Below are positions 8,332 through 16,127 of a stretch of 37,847 nucleotides of DNA, one piece after another; the stretch's first letter is position 1; each line of letters starts with the position of its first letter. Under the pieces are notes generated by a model, which was not told where the DNA came from, did no database searches, and was given only the letters and a program-made list of their open reading frames with translations. Origin of the DNA: Fulvivirga sp. (GTDB lineage Bacteria > Bacteroidota > Bacteroidia > Cytophagales > Cyclobacteriaceae); NCBI GenBank assembly GCA_028280565.1, contig JANQLQ010000134.1, positions 1 through 37,847 on the forward strand, in the 5' to 3' direction. Made by a program: the position numbers and the translations under genes.

Positions 8332-11091
8332 TTACTCTATTATAACCTTCTTTATGGATCTATCGCCCGTTTTGGTCACGATTTCAAATAGGTACATCCC
8401 CCTGGACAGACGGCTCGTGTTTATTCCAGGTCCGTTTTCCGAATACAAATAGGCCCCGCCCATCGTATAGATATTTACTTGTTTTAATTCTAGCTCTGGA
8501 CGTGGATCAATATGGACCTTATCCCTTGCCGGGTGGGGATAGATTGTAAAATCCTTCAACTCATGATTACTTCCTGCGGCGAGTACCTGGCCTTTTTCCG
8601 TGATGGATCTGAACCCGTCCCACCCATTCTCTAAATAAGCTTGTTTCTTGCCTATGGGCACGACCAGGTCTATTTGGTCACGGCCTGGATTTCGAAAAGC
8701 ACCTTCGTGGAGTGTTGGTGGATCGTTATGCTCCACCGTCACTAAGGCAAGGTCCGGGTTGTTGGTAAAAGCATTTGCCCCAATATCGGTAACAACATAG
8801 TTGGCTCCCCCATGGATGACCGTTGCGGGTATTGTTATAGTTCCAGGGGAAGGCGCAGCCGATGATCTGCCCGATGTATTGGTCCCACTCATGCCCATTG
8901 CCGCTACTGTATAGGGGGTCATAGATGTAATTTTATAGTTCATGCCCGATACGGTGAACACATCATCTATTTGAGCAGGATAAGCCTCCACGGTCACGGT
9001 AGCTGAACAAGTGGCCGTATTCCCGTTGACATCGGCTACGATAAGTTCAACGGTATTGGCCCCTATATCGGAAGAATCGAGGGTATCTTTTTCGATGACC
9101 AGGAACCTAACCCCACAATTGTCATCGGAATTGTCGTTAATGTCATTGGCCGTAATGACCACATGGCCATCGGCATTGAGCTGTACCGTAATGTCTTGGC
9201 AGATGGCCGTGGGATCTTCATCATCATAGACCGTTACGGTCTGCTCACAGGAAGCGGTATTCCCGGTATCATCGGTCACGATCCAGGTCACGGTAGTTGT
9301 CCCGGTACCGAACACATAGGTACTGGGGTCTATCTCCGCACCATTTACCTGGGCGACAACAGCAGCAACGGAACAATTGTCATAGATAGCAGGGTAACCA
9401 AGGTAAGCAGTGGTGGTACAGTCACCGGTGCCATTATCAGAGGTATTGGCCACCACGACATCGGCGAGACATGTTATTATTGGATCAACAGTATCTACTG
9501 TACTTACGCTTACTTGTTGCGCTATGGCCACATTGGCCAGCACATCGATGGTAATACTATTGCACAGCAATGTGGGTACAAGGGTAGCGGTATACGTCAA
9601 TCCGCTGCCCGCAAGGCTATTTATTTTGGCATTGGTAACAGCAATATCTTCTTCGCTAAAATCGGTAACTTCCTTATCGAAAGTAAAGGTAACTTCAAAA
9701 GGGTCTGTTGTATTTACTGCTGCCGGTGCGCCTTGTATAGAGACACCAATTGCACTCGTATTCATTGCACCTATGTCGTACATACGTGCCCGACCCATTA
9801 ACAGGTTATACCCAGTATCATTATTAAAACCATACCAAGAAGCTCCCATAGCCAACACCGACCCGTCTGCAGATAAACTAAGACTGTTTCTGTCGCCTAA
9901 AGAATTTCCTTTATGTTCACCATTAAAACTAGCTACTAACTGCCAGGTAGTACCAGGACTATATTTATAAACATGTACTCCACCTGAAGCGAAGGGACCA
10001 GTAGCGTCTATATTGGGCCTGGGCGTATTGGGCGTTCCTACTACTAACGTCTTTGCATCACCAGATAGTGCTATACCCCATCCAAAAGGTCCTCTTAATT
10101 CATTGCCTTCCAGGGTCCAATTATTATCATCAGCACCTCTTTTATACACACGTACATATCCGTCTGCCCAACTCGTTATCGCCAGGGTATTACCGTCTCC
10201 CGTTAGTCGTACGTATCCTCCTCTTTCATCACGGGTAACCGTCCCTTCATCCCCCATAAAATTACCTACCTCATCCCAGCTGCCGTTTACATTTTGATAT
10301 ACCCTTGTTATTAAACCTTTGCTCTTCCATGTTGAATGACCAATTCTTACCAAGTTAAGAGCTGCCACGGCCAGGGTGTTACCGTTATCGGATATGCTCA
10401 CGCTGGCCCCAAAACGTTCGCCCACTGACTGACCTTCAATATCGCTGCCTATTTGTACCCAATGATCAAAGGCATCTCCATCTCTTTTATACACACGTAC
10501 CTGGCCAGCACCAGGAAGACCGTTAGCATCAAAAAATGGGGCTCCTATGGCCACGACATTACCATCTCCAGACAAACTCACATCAAACCCTGATAGACTC
10601 CCTGCTTGTGTACCATCAATATCACTGCCTATTTGCACCCACTTAAAACCACCAGGAGATGGGGCATCCGTCATTTTTTTAAATACACGTACATGACCTG
10701 CCTCTGTGCCGGCTTCATTATTGCCCCTGGCTCCTATAGCCAGGACGGTGCCATCATCCGACAAACTTATGGCTCTTCCGGATTGTTCTCCAATAATAAC
10801 CCTATCATTGGTTTCTGATGCTATTATATCGCCTATTTGTTCCCATTCCCCGGTATCCGCATTTTTTCCATAAACACGTACAGAACCATTATTAACAAAA
10901 TAATTTGTACTCCAGCATCCTATGGCCACGGTATTGCCATCTGCCGACAGACTTATGGCTTCTCCCAGGCCATGATGATCAAACTCACCTATAATATCTT
11001 GCCCTATTTGTACCTGGCCATAACTGCTTAAGCTTGTTAAAACAGGGAGGATAGTATATAGCTTTATTCGTATTCTAAATTGCTTTTTCAT
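8332..11091 (-). CDS. Propeller / Ig / HYR secreted protein with BspA-like block and T9SS type A tail
   Basis: Predicted exported protein of 919 residues. An in-frame ATG at 11148 exists, but it lies in the conserved leader, and the signal peptide begins at MKKQ (ATG at 11091), so I use the latter. Residues about 1-27 are the signal peptide (ends SYGQ). About 28-440 are propeller repeats (SVSISDNGNTLAVAA, GHVRVFKK). One Ig-like domain (VTFTFDKEVTDFSEEDIAV) is near 470. Two HYR-type modules follow (DNCSVAAVVAQVNG..., DDNCGVRFLVIEKD...), then a single BspA-type block (YVVTDIGANAFTNNPDLALV) and a T9SS type A tail over the last 75 residues (DFTIYPHPARDKVHI...VNIYTMGGAYLY...GMYLFEIVTKTGD). The N-terminal half resembles the protein at 4688-7957 but the tail is the other type, which is evidence of module exchange. 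Confidence 0.9.
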   Translation of the reverse strand: MKKQFRIRIKLYTILPVLTSLSSYGQVQIGQDIIGEFDHHGLGEAISLSADGNTVAIGCWSTNYFVNNGSVRVYGKNADTGEWEQIGDIIASETNDRVIIGEQSGRAISLSDDGTVLAIGARGNNEAGTEAGHVRVFKKMTDAPSPGGFKWVQIGSDIDGTQAGSLSGFDVSLSGDGNVVAIGAPFFDANGLPGAGQVRVYKRDGDAFDHWVQIGSDIEGQSVGERFGASVSISDNGNTLAVAALNLVRIGHSTWKSKGLITRVYQNVNGSWDEVGNFMGDEGTVTRDERGGYVRLTGDGNTLAITSWADGYVRVYKRGADDNNWTLEGNELRGPFGWGIALSGDAKTLVVGTPNTPRPNIDATGPFASGGVHVYKYSPGTTWQLVASFNGEHKGNSLGDRNSLSLSADGSVLAMGASWYGFNNDTGYNLLMGRARMYDIGAMNTSAIGVSIQGAPAAVNTTDPFEVTFTFDKEVTDFSEEDIAVTNAKINSLAGSGLTYTATLVPTLLCNSITIDVLANVAIAQQVSVSTVDTVDPIITCLADVVVANTSDNGTGDCTTTAYLGYPAIYDNCSVAAVVAQVNGAEIDPSTYVFGTGTTTVTWIVTDDTGNTASCEQTVTVYDDEDPTAICQDITVQLNADGHVVITANDINDNSDDNCGVRFLVIEKDTLDSSDIGANTVELIVADVNGNTATCSATVTVEAYPAQIDDVFTVSGMNYKITSMTPYTVAAMGMSGTNTSGRSSAAPSPGTITIPATVIHGGANYVVTDIGANAFTNNPDLALVTVEHNDPPTLHEGAFRNPGRDQIDLVVPIGKKQAYLENGWDGFRSITEKGQVLAAGSNHELKDFTIYPHPARDKVHIDPRPELELKQVNIYTMGGAYLYSENGPGINTSRLSRGMYLFEIVTKTGDRSIKKVIIE

Positions 11092-11194
11092 GGTCTTTTG
11101 TCTTTTTAGATAAAGAATAGGAGCATAGTTAAAATTGAAGCTTCTCATGATCTTAGCTTTTGGGTAGATCCGTTATGTCATTGCTGGGGAATTA

Positions 11195-11223
11195 AGGACA
11201 GGAAACCAACAGCTTCCTGTCCT
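11195..11223 (-). repeat. Leader hairpin (5' UTR copy 4)
   Basis: Arms AGGACAGGAA and TTCCTGTCCT with a short interior, in the leader of the gene starting at 11091. Outer pairs are A-T here and G-C in copies at 4056 and 8041; the pairing is kept. Confidence 0.65.
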
Positions 11224-11232
11224 ATCCACCGA

Positions 11233-11281
11233 ATTTTTCAACCGCCTTCGTGCACCAACTAACATTAAGGGGTTGAAAAAT
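11233..11281 (-). repeat. Promoter-proximal leader hairpin
   Basis: Perfect 11-bp inverted repeat ATTTTTCAACC / GGTTGAAAAAT enclosing 27 nt. Related sequences (TTTCAACC ... GGGGTTGAAA) lie at the same place near 4100-4135 and 34383-34423, and more weakly near 991 and 8120. Confidence 0.6.
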
Positions 11282-11329
11282 CACGTACTTAAAAAACAAT
11301 TAAACTATAAATACCAAAAATGAGTGATA

Positions 11330-11390
11330 CAAAGGTGGCGAAGGAGGGGGTGAATGTACTGTGCGAAAACCGTTAGAATCTATGCGAGAA
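11330..11390 (-). promoter_or_regulatory. Paired TTTTCGCA direct-repeat promoter module (copy D)
   Basis: Half-sites TCTCGCATA and TTTTCGCACA 21 bp apart on the minus strand, then 24 bp, then CACCTTTG. It points at the gene starting at 11091. Confidence 0.75.
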
Positions 11391-11558
11391 ATGGCAAATT
11401 GGGTATGAAAGGGTGGGGTAAAAGGGAAAATGGAATACCCTTTTACTATCCAGCTCTAACGTGCACACTGTCCCTCGTGAATCTCGCAAGCTCGATTTGT
11501 TACCACTCTCATGAACGAAATAATCATTTAAAAAAGGCGTTAGGAGGGAGCGAATGGA

Positions 11559-11590
11559 CTGTGTGGAAAAGCTTCAAAACCTATGTGAAG
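11559..11590 (-). promoter_or_regulatory. Decayed copy of the promoter module
   Basis: CTGTGTGGAAAA and TATGTGAAG correspond to CTGTGCGAAAA and TATGCGAAA of the intact modules, preceded by the same GGAGCGAATGGA-like flank. Both CG steps have become TG and the spacing is 22 bp, so this is probably a dead relic. It lies in the 680-bp gap between 11092 and 11774, which otherwise holds promoter copy D and one REP-like hairpin but no gene. Confidence 0.45.
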
Positions 11591-11693
11591 TTGCTTTTGA
11601 CGAAACCTTGATATCCATGATTTTCTCGAGGAATGGGATTCATCTACTAACTCTCCCCAACCTCTCTCTTTGAAGAGAGGGGGCTCGAATCTT

Positions 11694-11737
11694 TAAGGTT
11701 TCGATCGCAAAACATTTGCGACCGAGCGGGATCGAGT
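11694..11737. repeat. REP-like hairpin, copy 1
   Basis: GTTTCGATCGCAAA followed by TTTGCGACCGAGCGGG makes a near-perfect 11-bp stem (TCGATCGCAAA / TTTGCGACCGA). Sequences with the same GTTTCGATC[GA]CAAA left part and GAGCGGG or GAGCAGG right part recur at 13462 and 30667. Confidence 0.55.
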
Positions 11738-11774
11738 GGTTTCCAGTTCAACAAGCATTTCACCATCGTTTTTC

Positions 11775-12746
11775 TTATGTTTTTGTGTAAACAAATTGAA
11801 CTATCTGTTCATTGGAATTTTTATCCTCATATTCGTATATTAAATTTATGGTAGTATCATCTATCATCTTAAAAGTCAGCTTGGAAGATTCTTTGATGAG
11901 TATGGTTTCGGCATCTTGCACCAGGTAACTTAACCTACTTTCCTTTATAAACTGGCAATCCGCGGTATTATCAAAAGTTATTGTGTTAAACCCTCTTGTT
12001 ACTACACCCGAAAAATCTGATTGTAGGGGATAACTTACACTAACATCGTATTCCAGCAGGTCCTTTCTATTGAACGTTTTTTTATTTTGCGTGAAAATAA
12101 CTTCCGAGCCTACAAATTCAAGCGTGTTCTTTTTTTGGCATTCGTCCGATACATCGATTATTTCCCATGTTCCTTGTACCTGGGCTATAATTGCTGAACC
12201 ATCATAGGAAGGACCTGGTGAGTTTGAACTGTTATCTTCGTCGCCCCCCAATAAATCCCCGTTACTTTCTTCATCATCTGCAAATTCCTCACTATCACTT
12301 CTTAAAAAAATGTCAACCTGTGCTTCATCATCACTTGTAGTAGAGATGATTTGTAGCGCATCATCCTTTAATTCAATTCCAGGTGTGGAATTAAAAAGAG
12401 TCACGCTATTTATATCATCCACTGTATATGTTCCAGCTAAAACTGATGTTGAGGATGAATTACCGTTACGTTCGATATAGACAAGCTCATAAGTATTATC
12501 TGCATTAAAAGTTGCTGTTGATTCTTTTAAATATGAAAAATCTTCTGCCCCTAGCGCTTCTCCCTCAATTGTTCTGCTCACAAGTCTCCATTCTCCAATT
12601 AATTTTTGTTTTGTAGCTTCATGTTCAGCTTCAATACCATTGGCAGAATCATCATCGTTCTCACAAGAGATAAGACCGGTAATTAAAATACTTAACAGTA
12701 AAATTGACCAATTTTTTCTTTCCAGTATTTTTTTCATTTTATTCAT
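11775..12746 (-). CDS. Lipoprotein with two lipocalin-like domains
   Basis: Predicted lipoprotein of 323 residues. A positively charged N-terminus and hydrophobic core lead to the lipobox LISC with the lipidated cysteine at residue 28, followed by an acidic start (ENDDD) typical of surface-exposed Bacteroidota lipoproteins. Two domains each begin with a lipocalin-like signature, KLIGEWRLVSR near residue 48 and VQGTWEIIDVS near 189 (the latter followed by a cysteine as in Bacteroidota 'lipocalin-like' domains). They are joined by an acidic, Ser/Asn-rich linker (about 150-185). The role and ligand are unknown. No copy of the paired promoter module lies in front of it, so it does not seem to belong to the neighbouring family. 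An ATG three codons downstream is an equally possible start. Confidence 0.82.
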   Translation of the reverse strand: MNKMKKILERKNWSILLLSILITGLISCENDDDSANGIEAEHEATKQKLIGEWRLVSRTIEGEALGAEDFSYLKESTATFNADNTYELVYIERNGNSSSTSVLAGTYTVDDINSVTLFNSTPGIELKDDALQIISTTSDDEAQVDIFLRSDSEEFADDEESNGDLLGGDEDNSSNSPGPSYDGSAIIAQVQGTWEIIDVSDECQKKNTLEFVGSEVIFTQNKKTFNRKDLLEYDVSVSYPLQSDFSGVVTRGFNTITFDNTADCQFIKESRLSYLVQDAETILIKESSKLTFKMIDDTTINLIYEYEDKNSNEQIVQFVYTKT

Positions 12747-12778
12747 GCGTTTATTAAAGTCCGTTATTATTTGGAATG

Positions 12779-12937
12779 CTACACTATGGTTAATGCCAGT
12801 ACGGCCTGGTCATTAGGAAAGACCAACCTGTTGCAGGTGTATTTTCTCAAGGTGCTGTTAAAACTCTCAATCATATTTGTGGTGTAGATAACCGTATTTA
12901 TGCTCCCATTTTTCGCCAGTTCTTCTAAGGTTTTCCC
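12779..12937 (-). pseudogene. C-terminal remnant of an IS256-family transposase
   Basis: In the minus-strand frame ending at TAG 12779-12781, the translation contains TLEELAKNG then VIYTTNMIESFNSTLRKYT and VFPNDQAVLALT. This matches the conserved end of IS256/Mutator-type transposases (IYTTNAIES-[LF]-N-x-x-[IL]-RK-x-T...FP-x-D-x-A). Only about 50 codons remain, the segment before IYTTN is shortened relative to the family, and no DDE residues are present. No inverted-repeat ends were identified, so this is an inactive fragment. Confidence 0.75.
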
Positions 12938-13145
12938 CCGGCTTATCTTTGTTTTTCATTCCCGCTAAGGTACGAAAATAGCCTTGCTGTTCCAGGAGAC
13001 CTTTCTTTAGGCTCGACATAAAACCAGTGCTAAAACCATACTTCCTAGCTATCAAAGGACCTGGGACCAACCCTAGTATCTCCCCTATAACAGTAAATTC
13101 GTCCCCTACATTTTGACCATAACCGGTAAGGCCCAGGCGTACCAT
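12867..13145 (-). pseudogene. Truncated secreted-protein gene start fused to unknown and transposase sequence
   Basis: The frame starts MVRLGLTGYGQNVGDEFTV, which is the end of the signal peptide and first mature residues of the BspA-type paralogs (compare LTGYGQNAGDSFIV in the gene at 30769). The hydrophobic part of the signal is largely missing. After about 20 codons the sequence stops resembling the family (RKYGFSTGFMSSLKKGLL...) and runs into the IS256 remnant in another frame. Upstream are an intact leader hairpin (13252) and an intact promoter (13367), so this was once a member of the secreted-protein family. I cannot identify the middle about 50 residues. Confidence 0.6.
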
Positions 13146-13251
13146 AAAGATGGCATGTTTTGTTAATCGTACTTGTTTTGTTAGATAGATAATAGGAGCA
13201 TGGCTAAAATTGAAACATATTTTGTTGTTGGGTTAGTGCTCGAAGAATTTA

Positions 13252-13278
13252 GGACAGAAAGCCAAAGGCTTTCTGTCC
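13252..13278 (-). repeat. Leader hairpin (5' UTR copy 5), perfect
   Basis: Perfect 12-bp inverted repeat GGACAGAAAGCC / GGCTTTCTGTCC with AAA loop, in the leader of the truncated gene at 12867-13145. This is the best-preserved copy of the leader hairpin, although the gene behind it is dead. Confidence 0.7.
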
Positions 13279-13366
13279 CATTCACCGAACTTTAACGGCT
13301 TTCGTGCACCAACATCAAGGAGTGATGTAAAATTAACTACTACTTATTTACTATGATCAAGTAGTG

Positions 13367-13427
13367 CAAAGATAGCGATAGAAGGTGCGGACGGGCTGTG
13401 CGAAAACCTTCTATTTCTATGCGAAAA
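13367..13427 (-). promoter_or_regulatory. Paired TTTTCGCA direct-repeat promoter module (copy E)
   Basis: Half-sites TTTTCGCATA and TTTTCGCACA 21 bp apart on the minus strand, then 24 bp, then TATCTTTG, a perfect match to TAnnTTTG. It points at the broken gene at 12867-13145. Confidence 0.78.
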
Positions 13428-13461
13428 ATGCCAGGGTAGGGTTGAGGCGTGTGGGAAGAAG

Positions 13462-13512
13462 GGTTTCGATCACAACTCCCGGTAGCCATCGCGATACGCC
13501 TGAGCGGGTAAA
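13462..13512. repeat. REP-like element, copy 2
   Basis: GGTTTCGATCACAACTCCCGG followed within 30 bp by TGAGCGGGTA matches the dispersed element at 11694 and 30667, with a diverged interior. Confidence 0.45.
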
Positions 13513-13539
13513 TAGGGAGACCCTGAACCTGCTTGCGGT

Positions 13540-13656
13540 CATAGCCGTCAGTTTAAGGGCTTGCCGTCTAACCCCTAACCCTAAAGGGGCAATCCACCGC
13601 ACGTTTGGTTTAGGGGGTGAGTGATGGCCATAGAATGGCTTAAACTGACGGCTATG
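13540..13656. repeat. 117-bp segment bounded by 18-bp inverted repeats
   Basis: CATAGCCGTCAGTTTAAG at 13540-13557 and its exact complement at 13639-13656 bound a 117-bp segment. An inner, weaker inverted pair exists (CTAACCCCTAA / TTTAGGGGGT). This could be a small non-autonomous element or a large hairpin. No target duplication is obvious. Confidence 0.5.
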
Positions 13657-13781
13657 GCCTGTGGTAGACAAGGCTCGTTACAGGGTCTATTGTAATAAGT
13701 GAACCTTTGGTTTCTTCACCTTTATAGATCTGTTGGTGACAACACACAACAGGGGCGGAGTGCATGAAATACCAGCCAAGG

Positions 13782-13934
13782 CTATAATAACTGTGGTTGC
13801 TTTTTCAAAGCGATTTCAGCAACTGCTTTAAGCTCTATCGTGTAATTGTCTAACACTGAAAGCTTTTCATTTTTGAGTCGGGTAGCTTGCTGGGCTTGAT
13901 ATTCTTTAAATCGTTCATTTGATGTTTTTCGCAT
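13782..13934 (-). CDS. Small hypothetical protein (50 aa), divergent from the ibrA-like gene
   Basis: A minus-strand frame of 50 codons starting MRKTSNERFKEYQ and ending KKQPQLL. The sequence is rich in Lys, Glu and Gln, with a helical pattern and normal codon use. It has no recognisable motif. Its ATG lies inside the TTTTTCGCAT half-site of the adjacent promoter, which may be chance. It may be the surviving end of a decayed gene. Existence as a gene is uncertain. Confidence 0.3.
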   Translation of the reverse strand: MRKTSNERFKEYQAQQATRLKNEKLSVLDNYTIELKAVAEIALKKQPQLL

Positions 13935-13964
13935 AGAGATTTAATCTATGCTTCCCCATCTTTG
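13923..13964 (+). promoter_or_regulatory. Single-half-site version of the TTTTCGCA promoter, facing ibrA
   Basis: TTTTTCGCATAGAGA followed after 23 bp by CATCTTTG, the same -7-like box as in copies F (34455) and at 23657. The expected distal half-site 21 bp upstream is degenerate (TTAAATCG). Beyond the half-site, the TTCCCC-ATCTTTGAT context is also shared with 16721-16757 and 23627-23666. It could drive the pair at 14126-15908 with a leader of about 155 nt. Confidence 0.5.
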
Positions 13965-13983
13965 ATGGCCATCAAAGATGGGG
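13954..13983. repeat. Perfect 30-bp palindrome over the -7 box
   Basis: CCCCATCTTTGATGG (13954-13968) is directly followed by its exact complement (13969-13983), with no loop. The left arm contains the CATCTTTG box of the promoter facing the ibrA-like gene, so the palindrome creates a mirror -7 box on the other strand. Confidence 0.8.
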
Positions 13984-14125
13984 GAGGAAGGTCTCAATAA
14001 TGAAGGATACAGGGATCTCCAGTGTTCATTTTGTCAATAAGCGAGGTGACGAGATTCAATGAAAAGTTCCTGAAAACCAGGATCTTGCGGGAGAAATATT
14101 TATTTCAATAGTTAATATCGTTTAA

Positions 14126-15343
14126 ATGCCTAAAACCTATGTAGACGAGAATGTCTATACCGCCGCTAAAAAGCGTATGAGAGATATTTTTAATACTTTT
14201 CCAAAGTTGTATTTAGCTTTTAGTGGCGGAAAGGACAGCACGGTCATGTTGCATTTGGCCCTGGAAATCGCCGAATCTGAAAACCGATTACCACTCGATG
14301 TGTTATTTGTTGACCTGGAGGGGCAATACGATATCACGATAAAGCATATAGAAGAAGTTGCCCTTAATTCCAAAAAAATTAACCTGCACTGGATCTGCCT
14401 TCCTTTGAATCTTCGGAATTCGGTCAGTGTTTTTCAGCCTCATTGGCGCTGTTGGGACCCGGAACAATCAGAAATGTGGGTTCGCCCTATGCCTCAACAT
14501 GCGCAGGTTGTGTCTGATATTAAGTATTATCCTTTTTTCCGCTTTGGGATGGAGTTTGAGGATTTTGTGTATGAATGGGGCAATTGGTTTTCCGGTGGTG
14601 ACTTGTGCACCTGCCTGTTGGGGATCCGGTCCGATGAAAGTTTAAACAGGTTCTTTTCGGTAACGACTAACGGTTGGCTCGGAAAAAACTGGATGAGCAG
14701 GGCCTCTGAAAAACTGGTCTTCTGCTATCCCATCTATGATTGGCGAACGGAAGATATCTGGCGTTATGTAGGGAAGCAAAAATTGACGTACAACAAGCTA
14801 TACGACTATTTTTATTTATGTGGAATATCCATTCATAAAATGCGTATTTGTCAACCTTATGGGGATGATCAACGACAGAGTTTGGTTTATTATCACATGA
14901 TCGAGCCAGGCACCTGGAATAAGATATTGGCACGGGTTCATGGGGTTAATTTTGGGGCTGTTTACAGCAAAACAGCTGTTCTTGGCCGGATCAAGGTGGT
15001 CTTACCCGAAGGGCTGACATGGAAAAAATATACGCATATCTTGTTGCGGTCCATGCCGGAAATCACCAGCAACCATTATGAGGAAAAAATCGAAACCTTT
15101 CTTCGCTGGTGGGAAAACAAGGGTTTTCCTTTGGAACTCGTTCCCGACCAGGCCAACTTAAAATTGGAAAACGCTGGCAAGCTCCCTTCCTGGAGAAGAA
15201 TATGTAAGTGCATCATAAAAAATGATTGGTGGTGCCGTAGCCTGGGATTTAGCCAGACCAAGAAAACCTATGAAACCTTATACGCAAAAAAAAAGCTTAA
15301 TGAACCAAAGTATAAAACAGGACATCCTGGACATTCTTCGTAA
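14126..15343 (+). CDS. ibrA: IbrA-like DUF3440 protein, PAPS-reductase / PP-loop family
   Basis: Protein of 405 residues in the PP-loop ATP pyrophosphatase superfamily. The signature SGGKDST is at residues 33-39, after the predicted strand KLYLAF. The pair of motifs typical of the DUF3440 group follows: CTCLLGIRSDESLNRF at 161-176 and YPIYDWRTEDIW at 201-212, with a C-terminal PSWRRICKCIIKND. In E. coli, IbrA with its partner IbrB activates expression of immunoglobulin-binding (eib) genes; the chemistry is not known. It is not a sulfate-assimilation enzyme by context, as no cys genes are near. The ParB-like gene overlaps its 3' end by 44 bp, so the two are probably translated together. Symbol by family resemblance. 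Confidence 0.85.
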   Translation: MPKTYVDENVYTAAKKRMRDIFNTFPKLYLAFSGGKDSTVMLHLALEIAESENRLPLDVLFVDLEGQYDITIKHIEEVALNSKKINLHWICLPLNLRNSVSVFQPHWRCWDPEQSEMWVRPMPQHAQVVSDIKYYPFFRFGMEFEDFVYEWGNWFSGGDLCTCLLGIRSDESLNRFFSVTTNGWLGKNWMSRASEKLVFCYPIYDWRTEDIWRYVGKQKLTYNKLYDYFYLCGISIHKMRICQPYGDDQRQSLVYYHMIEPGTWNKILARVHGVNFGAVYSKTAVLGRIKVVLPEGLTWKKYTHILLRSMPEITSNHYEEKIETFLRWWENKGFPLELVPDQANLKLENAGKLPSWRRICKCIIKNDWWCRSLGFSQTKKTYETLYAKKKLNEPKYKTGHPGHSS

Positions 15344-15908
15344 AACCAATGCCATATCCGTAGAAAAGAAGACCGTGCTGATGAAGGAGGTCATAGATGC
15401 ATTCAATCTTTATAAAGAACCGGTTTCGAAAGTGTTATGGGTACCCATAAATGCTATTTCACCAAATTCCTATAATCCCAATAAGATGGCCCTCCCGGAA
15501 AAGCGGTTGTTACTCCGTTCTATGCTCGACCATGGGATCACCCAACCCCTGGTCGTTTGTGCCGAAAAGGAACAAAGCTATATTTTGATAGACGGTTACC
15601 ACCGACTGAGCCTTATCAAAAAAGACAAGGAGTTACGGAACAGGTTAAATCATAAAGTCCCCGTGGTTATATTGAACCTTCCCAATAGTGAACGGATAGT
15701 AGCCACCATTAGGCACAACAGGGCCCGGGGCCGGCACCAGGTCGAGGAAATAAGCGAGGTGGTAAAAATACTGGCTTCCGACGGGTGGTCATCTGCTAGA
15801 ATCATGGATGCTTTGGGTATGGAGGCAGATGAAGTACTAAGGCTTAAACAGTTCAAGGGGTTGGGAGAATTGTACAAAGATGAGGATTATTCATCATCGT
15901 GGAAGTGA
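15300..15908 (+). CDS. ibrB: IbrB-like ParB/sulfiredoxin-fold protein
   Basis: Protein of 202 residues from ATG 15300; the frame is open upstream to ATG 15222, but that start would lie deep inside the ibrA-like gene and adds an arginine/lysine-rich tail unlike the family. The ParB/Srx fold is seen in VPINAISPNSYNPNKM (about residues 40-55), SMLDHGITQPLVV, and the box ILIDGYHRLSLI (about 95-105), followed by RHNRARGRHQVEEISEVVKIL. The last part (SSARIMDALGMEADEVLRLKQ) looks like a helix-turn-helix. IbrA and IbrB homologs commonly occur as adjacent pairs in accessory DNA, and this pair fits that. The function of the complex here is unknown; a regulatory role is suggested by E. coli IbrAB. Confidence 0.82.
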   Translation: MNQSIKQDILDILRKTNAISVEKKTVLMKEVIDAFNLYKEPVSKVLWVPINAISPNSYNPNKMALPEKRLLLRSMLDHGITQPLVVCAEKEQSYILIDGYHRLSLIKKDKELRNRLNHKVPVVILNLPNSERIVATIRHNRARGRHQVEEISEVVKILASDGWSSARIMDALGMEADEVLRLKQFKGLGELYKDEDYSSSWK

Positions 15909-16127
15909 GTGATGATCATTGATCTTGAAAATGGGACAGTCAACACGTTTTTTCAACAGTTTATTTGTACCAACCAATAAAACTTTACGAGCCTTCGGTG
16001 AGTTCTTCTGAACTCCCACGCAATGCTCTTGCCTAAGATCGAATAAAGGCGAACAATGGAGTGTAATCGTGTTGGTCAGCCGCACATATGTATCCAGGCC
16101 AATTTATGATGAAACCGTGCAGCAATC
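15909..16127. other. Intergenic stretch without a supported gene
   Basis: Only short frames are found, including a 63-codon minus-strand one (15894-16085) that overlaps the end of the ibrB-like gene and has no family resemblance. It may be further decayed sequence belonging to the remnants at 16128-16690. Confidence 0.4.

Noticed and set aside
11092-11148. N-terminal extension MRSFNFNYAP of the 8332 gene, also readable in front of the 1 and 30769 genes
   Set aside because: The peptide-like conservation is a by-product of conserved leader DNA: in the genes at 4688 and 1310 the same leader is out of frame or has stops.
14126-15343. CysH-type sulfate-assimilation PAPS reductase
   Set aside because: The DUF3440 motifs and the overlapping ParB-like gene indicate the IbrA group; no cysteine biosynthesis genes are nearby.
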